The notes: generated by a model from the letters alone, not told the origin. DNA of 64,000 nt from Schlegelella_A sp038318385 (GCA_038318385.1 JBBQCD010000016.1:1-64000); one strand, 5' to 3'. Counted from the first letter of the stretch, positions 25,186-34,602 are shown. Numbers and translations: made by a program.

Positions 25186-26124
25186 ATGCGCACATTGATC
25201 ATGGGTTTCGGGAGTCACTCGGTCCGCTCGCGCACGACGCGCTGGCTGGCACTTGCAGCCGCAGCGGCCGCCGCGTGGATGCTGCTGCCGCAGAGCGCCG
25301 CGGCCCAGGCATGCGAGAACCCGAAGGTGCTGCGCTTCTCGATGATTCCGACCCAGGAATCGGTGCGCGAGCTGACTCTGTACAAGCCGGTGATCGATCT
25401 CCTGGCCAAGAACACCGGAAAGAAGATCGAGTTCTACATGCCGACTTCTTATTCCTCGGTCGTCGAGGCGTTGCTCGGAAAGTGGGTCGACATCGCCGTG
25501 CTCGGGCCGGAGTCGTATGTCATCGCCAAGAACCAGGGCGCGGCAATCGACGTGTTCGCCACCTATTCCAAGAAGAAGGACGGATTGCAGGAGGCCGGCC
25601 CCGGCTACAAGTCGTTGCTCATCACGAAGAAGGGTTCCAAGTTCAGCAGCATCGATTCGACAAAGGGCTCCGTGATGCTGCTGGTCGACCCGGCGAGCAC
25701 CTCGGGGGGTCTGATTCCCGAGTCACAGTTCGGCGCGAAGGTGATCAAGATGCCGCTGAAGCAGTACTTCAGCCGCACCGCGTTCTCGGGCGGACACGAC
25801 CTGTCGACGATTGCCGTGTTCGACGGCAAGGCCGACGCCGGATTCGTGGCATCGCACCGCTTCATGAACGCGATCAGTGCCAGCAAGGGCAAGATGAAGA
25901 CAGACGACTTCAACATCCTCTGGAGCTCGACGCTCCTTCCGCAGGATCCGTTCGTCTATCGATCCACGCTGTGCCCCGAGATCAAGACCCAGATCCAGCA
26001 GACGTTCCTCACGCTCGACCAGAACCCCGATGGCAAGAAATACCTCGACAACGTCGACGCCGACAAGTTCGTCGAAATGAAGGATTCGAACTACGACGTC
26101 ATCCGCGAAGCCGGCATCAAGTAG
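25186..26124 (+). CDS. phnD: phosphonate ABC transporter, substrate-binding protein
   Basis: A 312-residue periplasmic protein with an Ala-rich signal peptide ending near AAAQA. The PhnD features are visible: LRFSMIPTQESVRELTLYKP, YMPTSYSSVVEALLGKWVDIAV split by the binding loop, LVDPASTSGGLIPES and GGHDLSTIAVFDGKADAGFV. Ribosome site AGGAG precedes ATG 25186. Residues of the STSG loop contact the phosphonate group in known structures. It delivers phosphonates to the PhnE permeases. Which phosphonate is bound cannot be told by eye. Confidence 0.95.
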   Translation: MRTLIMGFGSHSVRSRTTRWLALAAAAAAAWMLLPQSAAAQACENPKVLRFSMIPTQESVRELTLYKPVIDLLAKNTGKKIEFYMPTSYSSVVEALLGKWVDIAVLGPESYVIAKNQGAAIDVFATYSKKKDGLQEAGPGYKSLLITKKGSKFSSIDSTKGSVMLLVDPASTSGGLIPESQFGAKVIKMPLKQYFSRTAFSGGHDLSTIAVFDGKADAGFVASHRFMNAISASKGKMKTDDFNILWSSTLLPQDPFVYRSTLCPEIKTQIQQTFLTLDQNPDGKKYLDNVDADKFVEMKDSNYDVIREAGIK

Positions 26125-26163
26125 CCGCAGCGCCGCCGTCCGTACCGAGTGCGAGGAGTCCCG

Positions 26164-26913
26164 ATGTCAGCGATCCTGGAAGTGAAGGGACTCCGCGCCG
26201 GCTATGCCGACCGCGAGATCCTCAAGGGCGTGAGCTTCTCGCTCGGGCCCGATGATTTCTTCGCCGTCATCGGCCCGAGCGGTGCCGGCAAGTCGACTCT
26301 CATCCGTTGCGTCAACCGGCTGGTCGAGCCCAAGAGCGGCGAGGTGATCTTCAACGGCATCGACCTGCTCAAGCTGTCCTATCCCGAGATGCGCATGCAG
26401 CGCCGCAACATCGGGATGATCTTCCAGGAGTTCAACCTGATCGAGCGGCTCTCGGTGATGGACAACGTCCTGACCGGGCGGCTCGGCTACACCGGCACGC
26501 TGCGCAGCATCCTGCGCATGTACACGAAGGACGACATCGCGCAGGCGCTGCGCCTGCTCGACCGCGTCGGCCTCGCCGACCACGTCGACAAGCGTGCGGA
26601 CCGCCTGTCGGGCGGGCAGCGTCAGCGGGTCGGCATCGCCCGCGCCCTGATCCAGAACCCGAAGCTGCTGCTCGTTGACGAGCCGACCTCGAGCCTCGAC
26701 CCGAAGATCTCGCGCGAAGTGATGACGCTCATTCGCGAGATCGCCGCCGAGTTCCACATCCCCGTTCTCTGCAACATTCACGACGTCGATCTCGCCTGCG
26801 AATTCTGTACGCGCGTGATCGGCCTGCAGGACGGTCTGACGAGATTCGACGGCAGCCCCGCCGAACTCGACAAGGCGGCGCTCCAGGACATCTACGCCAT
26901 GGAGGTGCTGTGA
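26164..26913 (+). CDS. phnC: phosphonate ABC transporter, ATP-binding protein
   Basis: A 249-residue ABC ATPase with Walker A GPSGAGKS, Q-loop in GMIFQEFNLIERL, signature LSGGQRQRVGIARAL, Walker B LLLVDEPTSSLD and switch His in NIHDVDLA. LTGRLGYTGTLRSI is typical of PhnC. ATG 26164 is preceded by GAGGAG; a codon at 26149 is less likely. The stop overlaps the GTG start of the first permease. Confidence 0.96.
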   Translation: MSAILEVKGLRAGYADREILKGVSFSLGPDDFFAVIGPSGAGKSTLIRCVNRLVEPKSGEVIFNGIDLLKLSYPEMRMQRRNIGMIFQEFNLIERLSVMDNVLTGRLGYTGTLRSILRMYTKDDIAQALRLLDRVGLADHVDKRADRLSGGQRQRVGIARALIQNPKLLLVDEPTSSLDPKISREVMTLIREIAAEFHIPVLCNIHDVDLACEFCTRVIGLQDGLTRFDGSPAELDKAALQDIYAMEVL

Positions 26914-27725
26914 CCGCCGCCACCCTCGACCTGCGTGCCGCGGACATCGTCGCCGGCCGGCAACGCACGCGACGCATCCGATACCTGTCGTACGCCGTGA
27001 TCCTGATCGCGGTGGCCTGGAGCATCGAGGTCATCGTCGTCAAGGACACCGACTGGAACCGCATCCAGCTCGCCTCGCTGCTCGACACGCTGCTCCGCTT
27101 CGCCGAGCTCGACATCGGCGTCGTCCCCGACCTCTGGAAGCCGGCACTCGAGACCGTGGTGATGGCCACGCTCGCCACCCTGCTGGGCCTGCTGCTGTCG
27201 ATCCCGGTGGCGTGGCTCGGCGCCGCCAACATCACGCCGCTCGGCAGGACTTCCTATGTCTTCGGCCGCTTCCTGATGACGATGTCGCGTTCGGTGCACG
27301 AGATCGTCTGGGGTCTCATCTTCGTGTCCGCGGTCGGTCTGGGTGCGCTCGCCGGCGTGCTCGCGATGGCGGTGCGCTCGATCGGCTTCATCTCGAAGAC
27401 TATCGCCGAGGCGATCGAGGACGTCGATCCGAAGCCGCTCGAGGCGATCCGCGCCGCTGGCGGAACGAAGTTCCAGATCCTCTGGTTCGCGATCCTGCCG
27501 CAGATCATCCCGGTATTCGTCGGCAACATCATCTTCGAGTGGGACATCAACATTCGTCGCTCGACCATCATGGGGCTGGTCGGCGCCGGCGGGCTCGGCC
27601 TGCTGCTGTTCCGCCAGATGGCGATGTCGAACTACGGCGGCATCGCCGTCGTCATATTGGCCGTCCTTGCACTCATCATCTTCGGCGAAGTCGTCTCCCA
27701 CTATGCACGTCGAGCAGTCATCTGA
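26910..27725 (+). CDS. phnE: phosphonate ABC transporter permease PhnE (first copy)
   Basis: A 271-residue inner-membrane permease starting at GTG 26910, overlapping phnC by four bases. It has about six helices and the cytoplasmic EAA-like loop IAEAIEDVDPKPLEAIRAAGGTK, which here must be read with its G at the usual position for contact with PhnC. The end has FGEVVSHYARRAVI. It pairs with the second PhnE; a two-permease arrangement is common in phn systems. Confidence 0.94.
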   Translation: MTAATLDLRAADIVAGRQRTRRIRYLSYAVILIAVAWSIEVIVVKDTDWNRIQLASLLDTLLRFAELDIGVVPDLWKPALETVVMATLATLLGLLLSIPVAWLGAANITPLGRTSYVFGRFLMTMSRSVHEIVWGLIFVSAVGLGALAGVLAMAVRSIGFISKTIAEAIEDVDPKPLEAIRAAGGTKFQILWFAILPQIIPVFVGNIIFEWDINIRRSTIMGLVGAGGLGLLLFRQMAMSNYGGIAVVILAVLALIIFGEVVSHYARRAVI

Positions 27726-28626
27726 TCTCCGGCTGCGGGGTCCGGCCGACGTCGGAACGGCGCCGCTCCGACCGCCGTCCCCCGCTCCCGGCAACCGCTC
27801 GCGGGAGGCCAGCCCCACGCCGGCGACCTGGAGCCGCTTTCGCTATCCGCAGAGTCTCTACAAGTACGCCGCCCTGCTCGCGTCGCTCGCCTTCCTCGCG
27901 TTCTCGGTCGACTATCTCGACATCGACCTGGAGCGATTGCCGGGCTTGCTCGGACGCATGACGGAGACCCTGGGCCGCCGCTACTTCCCGCCGCATCTCG
28001 GCCACATCCTGAACGCCGACTACTGGCACACGGTGGTCGAGACGCTGCAGATGACGTATTTCGCGACCGTGCTCGGCCTGGCGGCGGCGGTGCCGCTGGC
28101 GTGGTTCGCAGCGCACAACATCACGCCGAGCCGGCGTTTCCTCTACAAGCCGGCCCGCCTCGTCATCATGGCCTGCCGCTCGGTCCACGAGATGATCTGG
28201 ACAATCCTGCTCGTCATGATCCTCGGCTTCGGCATGCTGCCGGGCGCGCTCGCGCTGACGCTCTTCTGCATCGGCTTTGCCGGCAAGCTGTTCTCCGAGG
28301 CCATCGAAGCCATCAAGCCCGGACAGGTCGAGGCCATCCGCTCTGCCGGCGCAAACCAGATGCAGGTGTTCGTCTACGCCGTCCTGCCCCAGGTTCGCGT
28401 CGCCTGGACGGGAATCTCCATCTACACCTGGGACGTCGTGTTCCGGGCGGCCACGGTGGTCGGCTTCTTCGGTGCCGGCGGCATGGGCTGGTACCTGCGG
28501 GAAAGCGTGCAGCGCGTCGCCTCGCACGACGTTGCCGCGATCCTGCTGTCGATCATCGTCGTCGTGCTGCTGTCGGAGCTCTTCTCGGCCTGGCTGCGCA
28601 CCCACATCGCCAAGGCCGTGGCCTGA
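27703..28626 (+). CDS. phnE: phosphonate ABC transporter permease PhnE (second copy)
   Basis: A 307-residue permease. The start at ATG 27703 lies 23 bases inside the first phnE, and the first 45 residues are a Pro/Arg-rich cytoplasmic tail. The membrane part begins LYKYAALLASLAFLAFSV. The coupling loop is SEAIEAIKPGQVEAIRSAGAN and the C-terminal FSAWLRTHIAKAVA ends it. The open frame runs upstream to 27343 only as a shadow of the first copy. The two permeases are alike in layout but clearly diverged, so they probably form a heterodimer. Confidence 0.93.
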   Translation: MHVEQSSDLRLRGPADVGTAPLRPPSPAPGNRSREASPTPATWSRFRYPQSLYKYAALLASLAFLAFSVDYLDIDLERLPGLLGRMTETLGRRYFPPHLGHILNADYWHTVVETLQMTYFATVLGLAAAVPLAWFAAHNITPSRRFLYKPARLVIMACRSVHEMIWTILLVMILGFGMLPGALALTLFCIGFAGKLFSEAIEAIKPGQVEAIRSAGANQMQVFVYAVLPQVRVAWTGISIYTWDVVFRAATVVGFFGAGGMGWYLRESVQRVASHDVAAILLSIIVVVLLSELFSAWLRTHIAKAVA

Positions 28627-28651
28627 TTCCGCATACTCAAGAGGATTGTTC

Positions 28652-29884
28652 ATGAACACGTCAACCGGCCGCTCTGTCGCGGCCAACGGCCGCCGCTACC
28701 GCTGGATGGACCGCCCCCTGGTGGTCGTCTGCGTCGACGGCTGCGAGCCCGACTACATCACCCAGGCGATGGAAGCCGGCGTCGCGCCGTTCCTGCGGGA
28801 GATGTGCGAGCAGGGTACCTCGCTGCTGGCCGACTGCGTCGTTCCGAGCTTCACCAACCCGAACAACCTCTCCATCGTCACCGGAGCCCCGCCCTCGGTG
28901 CACGGCATCTGCGGCAACTACTTCTACGATCGCGAGGCCGACGAGGAAGTGATGATGAACGACGCCAAGTACCTGCGCGCCGACACCATCCTCGCCGGCT
29001 TCTCGAACGCCGGCGCCAAGGTCGTCGTCATCACCGCCAAGGACAAGCTGCGCACCCTGCTCGGCAAGGGCATGAAGGCGATGTGCTTCTCGGCCGAGAA
29101 GGCCGACCAGTTGACCCTCGAGGGCAACGGCATCACCGGCGTGCTCGAACTCGTCGGCAAGCCGCTGCCCAAGGTCTACAGCGCCGACCTGTCCGAGTTC
29201 GTGTTCGCCGCCGGCGTCAAGATCATGGAGAAGCATCGCCCCGACGTGATGTACCTCTCGACCACCGACTACATCCAGCACAAGCACGCACCCGGCACGC
29301 CGGCGGCGAATGCCTTCTACGCGATGATGAGCGGCTATCTGGCGCAACTCGACGCGATGGGCGCGACGATCGCGCTCACCGCCGACCACGGCATGAACGC
29401 CAAGACCGACGCTGCCGGGCGTCCCCAGATCCTCTTCCTGCAGGACTGGTTCGACGCCGAGCTCGGTGCCGGCAAGGCGCGCGTCATCCTGCCCGTCACC
29501 GACCCCTACGTCGCCCACCACGGCTCCCTCGGTTCGTTCGCCACCGCCTACCTGCCGCCCGGCGACCACGCCAGCCTCTTCGCCAAGCTCGAGGAACTGC
29601 CGGGGGTCGAGGTCGTGCTGTCGCGCGCCGACGCGGCCGTGCGCTTCGGCCTGCCGCCCGACCGGATCGGCGACGTCGTCATCGTTTCCGAGCGCCTCTA
29701 CGTCATCGGCACCACGCCGTCGCGGCACGACCTGTCGGGGCTCGACGCGCCGCTGCGGTCGCACGGCGGCCTCTCCGAACAGACCGTGCCGCTGCTTTTC
29801 AACCGCCGTCTCGCCGACGTGCCATCCGGCAGGCGCCTGCGCAACTTCGACATCTTCGACCTGGCGCTCAACCATGCGGCCTGA
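28652..29884 (+). CDS. phnA: phosphonoacetate hydrolase
   Basis: A 410-residue alkaline phosphatase-superfamily enzyme that splits phosphonoacetate into acetate and phosphate. Ligands for two zinc ions and the nucleophile are visible: Asp29 in VCVDGCEPDY, nucleophile Thr68 in PSFTNPNNLSIVTG, Asp206 and His210 in TTDYIQHKHAPG, Asp245-His246 in TADHGMN, and a late His (about 371, RSHGGLSEQ). Length and residue order match the PhnA of Sinorhizobium type. RBS GAGGA precedes ATG 28652. This 'phnA' is not the unrelated E. coli PhnA (YjdM). It is the P-C bond-cleaving step of the operon. Confidence 0.95.
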   Translation: MNTSTGRSVAANGRRYRWMDRPLVVVCVDGCEPDYITQAMEAGVAPFLREMCEQGTSLLADCVVPSFTNPNNLSIVTGAPPSVHGICGNYFYDREADEEVMMNDAKYLRADTILAGFSNAGAKVVVITAKDKLRTLLGKGMKAMCFSAEKADQLTLEGNGITGVLELVGKPLPKVYSADLSEFVFAAGVKIMEKHRPDVMYLSTTDYIQHKHAPGTPAANAFYAMMSGYLAQLDAMGATIALTADHGMNAKTDAAGRPQILFLQDWFDAELGAGKARVILPVTDPYVAHHGSLGSFATAYLPPGDHASLFAKLEELPGVEVVLSRADAAVRFGLPPDRIGDVVIVSERLYVIGTTPSRHDLSGLDAPLRSHGGLSEQTVPLLFNRRLADVPSGRRLRNFDIFDLALNHAA

Positions 29885-29905
29885 AGGCGGCATGAGGAGA
29901 TTCCG

Positions 29906-31003
29906 ATGAAGCCCTGGCAGTACCAGAACCCGGTGGCGATCCATTTCGGCGCCAGCGTCATCGAGTCGCTGCCGCAGGTCCTGGCCGGGCGGCGTGCCAC
30001 TCTGGTCACCTTCCCCGAAGCCGAGGCGTTCGGCCTGCTGCCGCGGCTGCGCCAGCTGCTCGGCGCCTCGCTGGCCGGCGTCATCGACCGGACCCAGCCG
30101 AACCCCGATGTCGATGGGCTCGACGTGCTCTACCGCGAGTTCTGGCGCTCGCCCGACAGCACCGACGTGATCGTCGCGGTCGGTGGCGGCAGCGCGCTCG
30201 ACACCGCCAAGGCGCTGATGGTCGGCACCGAAAGCGGCGAGTTCGATGCACTGGTCGCGTTGCTGGCCACCGGCAAGCCCTTCACGCCACACCGCGTCAA
30301 GTCGCTGATCGCAGTGCCGACGACGTCGGGTACCGGCAGCGAGGTGACCGGCTGGGCCACCGTCTGGCACAAGGCCGCCGGCAAGAAGTACTCGCTGCAC
30401 CTGCCGCAGACCTGGCCCGAGGCGGCCTTCGTCGATCCGGAACTGGTGCTGTCGCTGCCGGCCGGCCCGACGCTGGCCGCGGGGCTCGATGCGCTCTCGC
30501 ATGCGCTCGAGTCGATCTGGAACGTCAACGCCAATCCGGTGTCCGACAACCATGCGGTCGAGGCGGCGCGCATGGTTCTGGCGACCCTGCCGAAGCTGAT
30601 GCTGGATCTGGCCGACATCGAGCTGCGCAGCAGGATGTCGCTGGCCGCGCTGACCGCGGGGCTGGCCTTCTCGAACACACGCACGGCGCTCGCACATTCG
30701 ATTTCCTACGACATGACGATCCACCACGGCCTGCCGCACGGTATCGCCTGCTCGTTCACGCTGCCGCTGGTGCTGCGCCGCGCCGCCGGCGCCGATGCCG
30801 GTCGCGACGCGGTACTGGCGCGCGTCTTCGACGTCCCGCTGGCAGAAGCCGCCGACTTCCTCGCCGACTTCCTGGAGCGCCTGGGCGTCAGCACGCGCTT
30901 CGAAAGCTATGGCGTCTCGGAAGCGGAATCCCGACGCATGATCGTGCAGGCCCTCGACGGTGTGCGCGGCAAGAACTTCATCGGCGCGGCGACCGCCGCC
31001 TGA
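29906..31003 (+). CDS. iron-containing alcohol dehydrogenase, probable phosphonate alcohol/aldehyde interconversion
   Basis: A 365-residue group III (Fe-dependent) alcohol dehydrogenase. The NAD(P) motif GGGS lies at 93-96, with PTTSGTGSEVT at 139-148. The metal ligands are Asp195, His199, His264 and His278 (GLDALSHALE, AHSISYDM, HHGLPHGI). It is close in style to PhpC/PsrA-like enzymes that reduce phosphonoacetaldehyde to 2-hydroxyethylphosphonate. Its place between PhnA and PhnY, both catabolic, suggests it runs in the oxidative direction here: 2-hydroxyethylphosphonate to phosphonoacetaldehyde. That direction is inference. It is 21 bases after phnA and 26 before phnY, with AGGAGA before PhnY, so all belong to one transcript. 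Confidence 0.85.
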   Translation: MKPWQYQNPVAIHFGASVIESLPQVLAGRRATLVTFPEAEAFGLLPRLRQLLGASLAGVIDRTQPNPDVDGLDVLYREFWRSPDSTDVIVAVGGGSALDTAKALMVGTESGEFDALVALLATGKPFTPHRVKSLIAVPTTSGTGSEVTGWATVWHKAAGKKYSLHLPQTWPEAAFVDPELVLSLPAGPTLAAGLDALSHALESIWNVNANPVSDNHAVEAARMVLATLPKLMLDLADIELRSRMSLAALTAGLAFSNTRTALAHSISYDMTIHHGLPHGIACSFTLPLVLRRAAGADAGRDAVLARVFDVPLAEAADFLADFLERLGVSTRFESYGVSEAESRRMIVQALDGVRGKNFIGAATAA

Positions 31004-31029
31004 CCGAGCAACCTTCCAGGAGACCCCCC

Positions 31030-32466
31030 ATGAATGCCAGAGACCTGCGCCGCGAAGCGATGCGCATCGGCGGCAAGTCCGTCCACAGCGACCGCGTGAT
31101 CGAAGTCTTCAACCCCTACACGCGGCAGCTCATCGGCACCGTGCCGAAGGCCTCGCTGGAGGACGTCCGGCGGGCGTTCGAGATTGCCAAGGCGTACAAG
31201 CCCAAGCTCACGCGCTACGAGCGCGCCGCGATCCTGAACAAGGCCGCGGCCATCATCCGCAGCCGCCTCGACGAATTCTCGGACCTCATCACCGCCGAAT
31301 GCGGTCTGTGCAAGAAGGACTCGCTCTACGAGATCGGCCGCGTCAGCGACGTGCTGCTGTTCGGCGCCAACGAGGCGCTGAAGGACGACGGCCAGATCTT
31401 CTCCTGCGACCTGACGCCGCACGGCAAGAAACGCCGCGTCTTCACCCAGCGCGACCCGCTGCTCGGCGTCATCTGCGCGATCACGCCGTTCAACCACCCG
31501 ATGAACCAGGTGGCGCACAAGGTCGTCCCGTCCATCGTCACCAACAACCGGATGGTGCTCAAGCCTTCCGAGAAAGTGCCGTTCTCGGCGATCGCGCTGG
31601 CCGACGTGCTCTACGAGGCGGGTTTGCCGCCGGAGATGTACCAGGTCGTCACCGGCGACCCGAAGGAGATCGCCGACGAGCTGATCACGAACGAGCACGT
31701 CGACCTGATCACCTTCACCGGCGGCGTCGCCATCGGCAAGTACATCGCCGCCAAGGCCGGCTACCGGCGCATGGTGCTCGAGCTCGGCGGCAACGACCCG
31801 ATCATCGTCATGGAAGACGCCGACCTCGAAGAGGCGGCGACGCTCGCCGCGGCAGGTTCGTACAAGAACTCCGGCCAGCGCTGCACCGCGATCAAGCGCA
31901 TGCTGGTGCAGGAAGCGGTCGCCGACCGCTTCGTCGAGCTGCTGGTGGCCAAGACCAAGGCGTGGAGCTACGGCGATCCGATGGACCCGAAGCTCGACAT
32001 GGGCACCGTCGTCGACGAGGCCGCCGCGCGCTACTGCGAGGACAAGGTCAACGAGGCCGTCAGCCGTGGCGCTAAGGTGCTGGTCGGCAACGTCCGCAAC
32101 GGCGCGCTCTACGCGCCGACCGTCGTCGACCACGTCACCCAGGACATGCCGCTGGCGCTGCACGAGACTTTCGGCCCGGTGTCGCCGGTGATCCGCTTCA
32201 AGGGCATCGACGACGCGATCAGGCTCTCGAACTCGACCGCCTACGGGCTGTCGTCGGCGGTCTGCACGAACCGGCTCGACTACATCACCCGATTCATCGC
32301 CGAGCTCGAGGTCGGCTCGGTGAACATCCGCGAGGTGCCGGGGTACCGGCTGGAGCTCACGCCCTTCGGCGGGATCAAGGACTCGGGCCTCGGCTACAAG
32401 GAAGGCGTGCAGGAGGCGATCAAGAGCTTCACCAACGTCAAGACCTACTCGCTGCCCTGGAACTGA
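31030..32466 (+). CDS. phnY: phosphonoacetaldehyde dehydrogenase
   Basis: A 478-residue aldehyde dehydrogenase. Catalytic Asn155 (TPFNHP), Lys178 (LKPS), Glu251 (LELGGND) and nucleophile Cys285 (NSGQRCTA) are present. SVNIREVPGYRLELTPFGG and GLGYKEGVQEA near the end fit the phosphonoacetaldehyde dehydrogenase subgroup. It oxidises phosphonoacetaldehyde to phosphonoacetate with NAD+, feeding PhnA. The family name PhnY is also used for an unrelated 2-oxoglutarate oxygenase; this is the dehydrogenase. It ends the operon, with the class II aldolase converging 97 bases later. Confidence 0.94.
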   Translation: MNARDLRREAMRIGGKSVHSDRVIEVFNPYTRQLIGTVPKASLEDVRRAFEIAKAYKPKLTRYERAAILNKAAAIIRSRLDEFSDLITAECGLCKKDSLYEIGRVSDVLLFGANEALKDDGQIFSCDLTPHGKKRRVFTQRDPLLGVICAITPFNHPMNQVAHKVVPSIVTNNRMVLKPSEKVPFSAIALADVLYEAGLPPEMYQVVTGDPKEIADELITNEHVDLITFTGGVAIGKYIAAKAGYRRMVLELGGNDPIIVMEDADLEEAATLAAAGSYKNSGQRCTAIKRMLVQEAVADRFVELLVAKTKAWSYGDPMDPKLDMGTVVDEAAARYCEDKVNEAVSRGAKVLVGNVRNGALYAPTVVDHVTQDMPLALHETFGPVSPVIRFKGIDDAIRLSNSTAYGLSSAVCTNRLDYITRFIAELEVGSVNIREVPGYRLELTPFGGIKDSGLGYKEGVQEAIKSFTNVKTYSLPWN

Positions 32467-32563
32467 ACCGGGACGCGGCTCTGGGCGCTGCCGGTCGGAG
32501 CCGCGATCGGCGGCGGCCGTCGGTGGCGAGCGGCAACTGTCCGCGGCGCTGGGACGCTGCGTT

Positions 32564-33331
32564 TCAGTCGGCGTAACCCGGCAGCTCGCGGTCGACGACC
32601 CGCATCATCGCCTCGAAGTAGAGCCGTTCGCGCTCGCCCCGCGGGTGCCGATCGTCGGCGCCCGGCGTGGTGACGCGGGCGATGACGTCCTCGGACAGCA
32701 CTTCGATCGGCTGCCCGGCGGCCATCGCCAGCAGCTGCGTGCGGCACGCGCGCTCGAGCTTGTAGAGCCGGCGGTAGGCCTGGGCCATCGTCTGCCCGGT
32801 GGCGACCACGCCGTGGTTCTTCATGAAGAGGATCGGCTTGTCGCCCATCACCTTCACCAGCCGCTCGCCTTCGGCCAGGCTCGCGGCGACGCCGGTGTAG
32901 TCGTCGTCGTAGGCGATCTGGCCGTGGAAGAACGCCGCGGTCTGCGTCGCCGGCAGCAGCCGGTTGTCCTTCAGCATGTTCAGCGCCAGCGCCCAGGTCT
33001 GGTGGGTGTGCAGGACCACGCGGGCGCCGCCGAGGCGGTGGATCGGCGAGTGGATGCACTGCGCCGAAAGCTCGACCACGCCTTCGCCCTCCAGCGTGCG
33101 ACCGGCCTCGTCGAAGACCATCATGTCGCTCGCCCGAGCTTCGGACCAGTGGCGCCCGAACGGGAGGATGTAGTACTGCCCGGGACGGTCGGGAACTTCG
33201 ACCGTGAAATGGTTGTCGATGCCTTCCTCGAGCCCATCGAGCACCGCCATGCGGTGGGCGGCCGCAAGTTCGATGCGGGTGCGGGCGGCGGCGTCGAGGG
33301 CCGGGGTCGTTCGGGGCGGATTGAGCGTCAT
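32564..33331 (-). CDS. class II aldolase/adducin-family protein
   Basis: A 255-residue metal-dependent aldolase-fold protein. Metal-site histidines are visible in VVLHTHQTWA and in KNHGVVATGQT, with the catalytic-type Glu in the N-terminal half (DGLEEGIDNHFTVEV). ATG 33329-33331 is preferred; the open frame extends to 33403. It lies tail to tail with phnY. Class II aldolase-like genes are seen near phosphonate loci elsewhere, but its substrate here is unknown and it is not in the same transcript. Confidence 0.88.
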   Translation of the reverse strand: MTLNPPRTTPALDAAARTRIELAAAHRMAVLDGLEEGIDNHFTVEVPDRPGQYYILPFGRHWSEARASDMMVFDEAGRTLEGEGVVELSAQCIHSPIHRLGGARVVLHTHQTWALALNMLKDNRLLPATQTAAFFHGQIAYDDDYTGVAASLAEGERLVKVMGDKPILFMKNHGVVATGQTMAQAYRRLYKLERACRTQLLAMAAGQPIEVLSEDVIARVTTPGADDRHPRGERERLYFEAMMRVVDRELPGYAD

Positions 33332-33465
33332 CGTGGTTCTCGAGGGCAGGGCGACCCTCTGATTGTGCCGACCTGCGCGGACGGGGCCGCGGTGGGCCCT
33401 CAAGACGCGGCCGTGCCGGCCGAAAACGGTGGGTCGGCCGCCGTGCTCAGCGGCAGAGAGACCCC

Positions 33466-34602
33466 ATGCAACTACAGACCGTGACGTATTGCGCCTCCGA
33501 GGGTTGGAGCGCGCCGCTTCCCGTCGGGCTCGACAGTCCGCGCACCCTGATGCTGGCGTTCGCAGGTGCAGGGTTCGGGGCCGATGAAACGCCGTTCCGG
33601 GCGCTGGCCGAGGGCTTTCCTCGGTCGCTGTTGGCCGGCTGCTCCACCGCGGGAGAGATCGCGGGCGCCCAGGTCCACGACGACAGCATCAGCGTCGCGG
33701 TTGCCCGCTTCGAGCACACCGACCTGCGCCGCGCCGGCACGACCATCCACTCGGCCGACGATTCGCTCGACGCCGGCTCACGCCTGGCGGCGCAGCTGGC
33801 GGGCGACGGGCTGCGGGCGGTGTTCGTGCTCTCCGACGGCTTGCGCGTCAACGGCAGTCTGCTGGTGCAAGGCCTGGCGAGCCGCCTACCGGGCGACGTG
33901 ATCATCACCGGCGGCCTGGCCGGCGACGGCAGCCGCTTCATGCGCACCTGGGTGCTCGACGGTTCCCGGCCCGAGGTCAACCGGGTCTGCGCGATCGGCC
34001 TTTACGGCGAGCGCCTGCGCGTCGGCCACGGCTGCGAAGGCGGCTGGTCCGGCTTCGGACCCGAGCGACGCATCACCCGGGCCGAAGGCAACGTGCTGTT
34101 CGAGCTCGACGACAAGCCCGCCCTCGACCTCTACCGCACCTACCTGGGCGAGCGCGCCGGCGGCCTGCCGGGCACCGGACTGCTGTTCCCGCTGGCCGTC
34201 AAACGCAGCGGCGAAGACCAGGACACGCTGGTGCGCACCATACTCGGCATCGACGAGGCCGAGAACGCCCTGGTCTTCGCCGGCGACCTGCCGCTCGGCG
34301 GCGTGGCCCGGCTGATGCGCGCCCACACCGACACCCTGATCGACAGCGCCGGCCACGCGGCGCGAGCCGCCGTCGCCGAAGCCGGCGCCGCCGCCCTCGT
34401 GATCTCGGTGAGCTGCGTCGGCCGGCGCCTGGTGCTCGGCGAGCGCACCGACGAGGAGGTGGAGACGGTGTTCGACAGTGCCCCGCCACGCTCCGGCCAC
34501 GTCGGCTTCTACTCGTACGGCGAGATCGCGCCGACGCTGCCGGGGCGAGCCAGCGAACTGCACAACCAGACGATGACCGTCACGGTATTCGACGAGCGAT
34601 GA
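33466..34602 (+). CDS. FIST-domain sensor protein
   Basis: A 378-residue soluble protein with FIST N (about 25-215, LLAGCSTAGEIAGAQVHDDSI split around the turn, VFVLSDGLRVNGSLLVQGL, GGLAGDGSRF) and FIST C (about 220-365, ALDLYRTYLGERA, LPLGGVARLMRAH, ISVSCVGRRLVLGERTDEE, GFYSYGEI). FIST domains are proposed small-ligand sensors, perhaps for amino acids. It overlaps the following PAS-GGDEF-EAL gene by four bases (ATGA), so ligand sensing is probably tied to c-di-GMP turnover. Confidence 0.93.
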   Translation: MQLQTVTYCASEGWSAPLPVGLDSPRTLMLAFAGAGFGADETPFRALAEGFPRSLLAGCSTAGEIAGAQVHDDSISVAVARFEHTDLRRAGTTIHSADDSLDAGSRLAAQLAGDGLRAVFVLSDGLRVNGSLLVQGLASRLPGDVIITGGLAGDGSRFMRTWVLDGSRPEVNRVCAIGLYGERLRVGHGCEGGWSGFGPERRITRAEGNVLFELDDKPALDLYRTYLGERAGGLPGTGLLFPLAVKRSGEDQDTLVRTILGIDEAENALVFAGDLPLGGVARLMRAHTDTLIDSAGHAARAAVAEAGAAALVISVSCVGRRLVLGERTDEEVETVFDSAPPRSGHVGFYSYGEIAPTLPGRASELHNQTMTVTVFDER

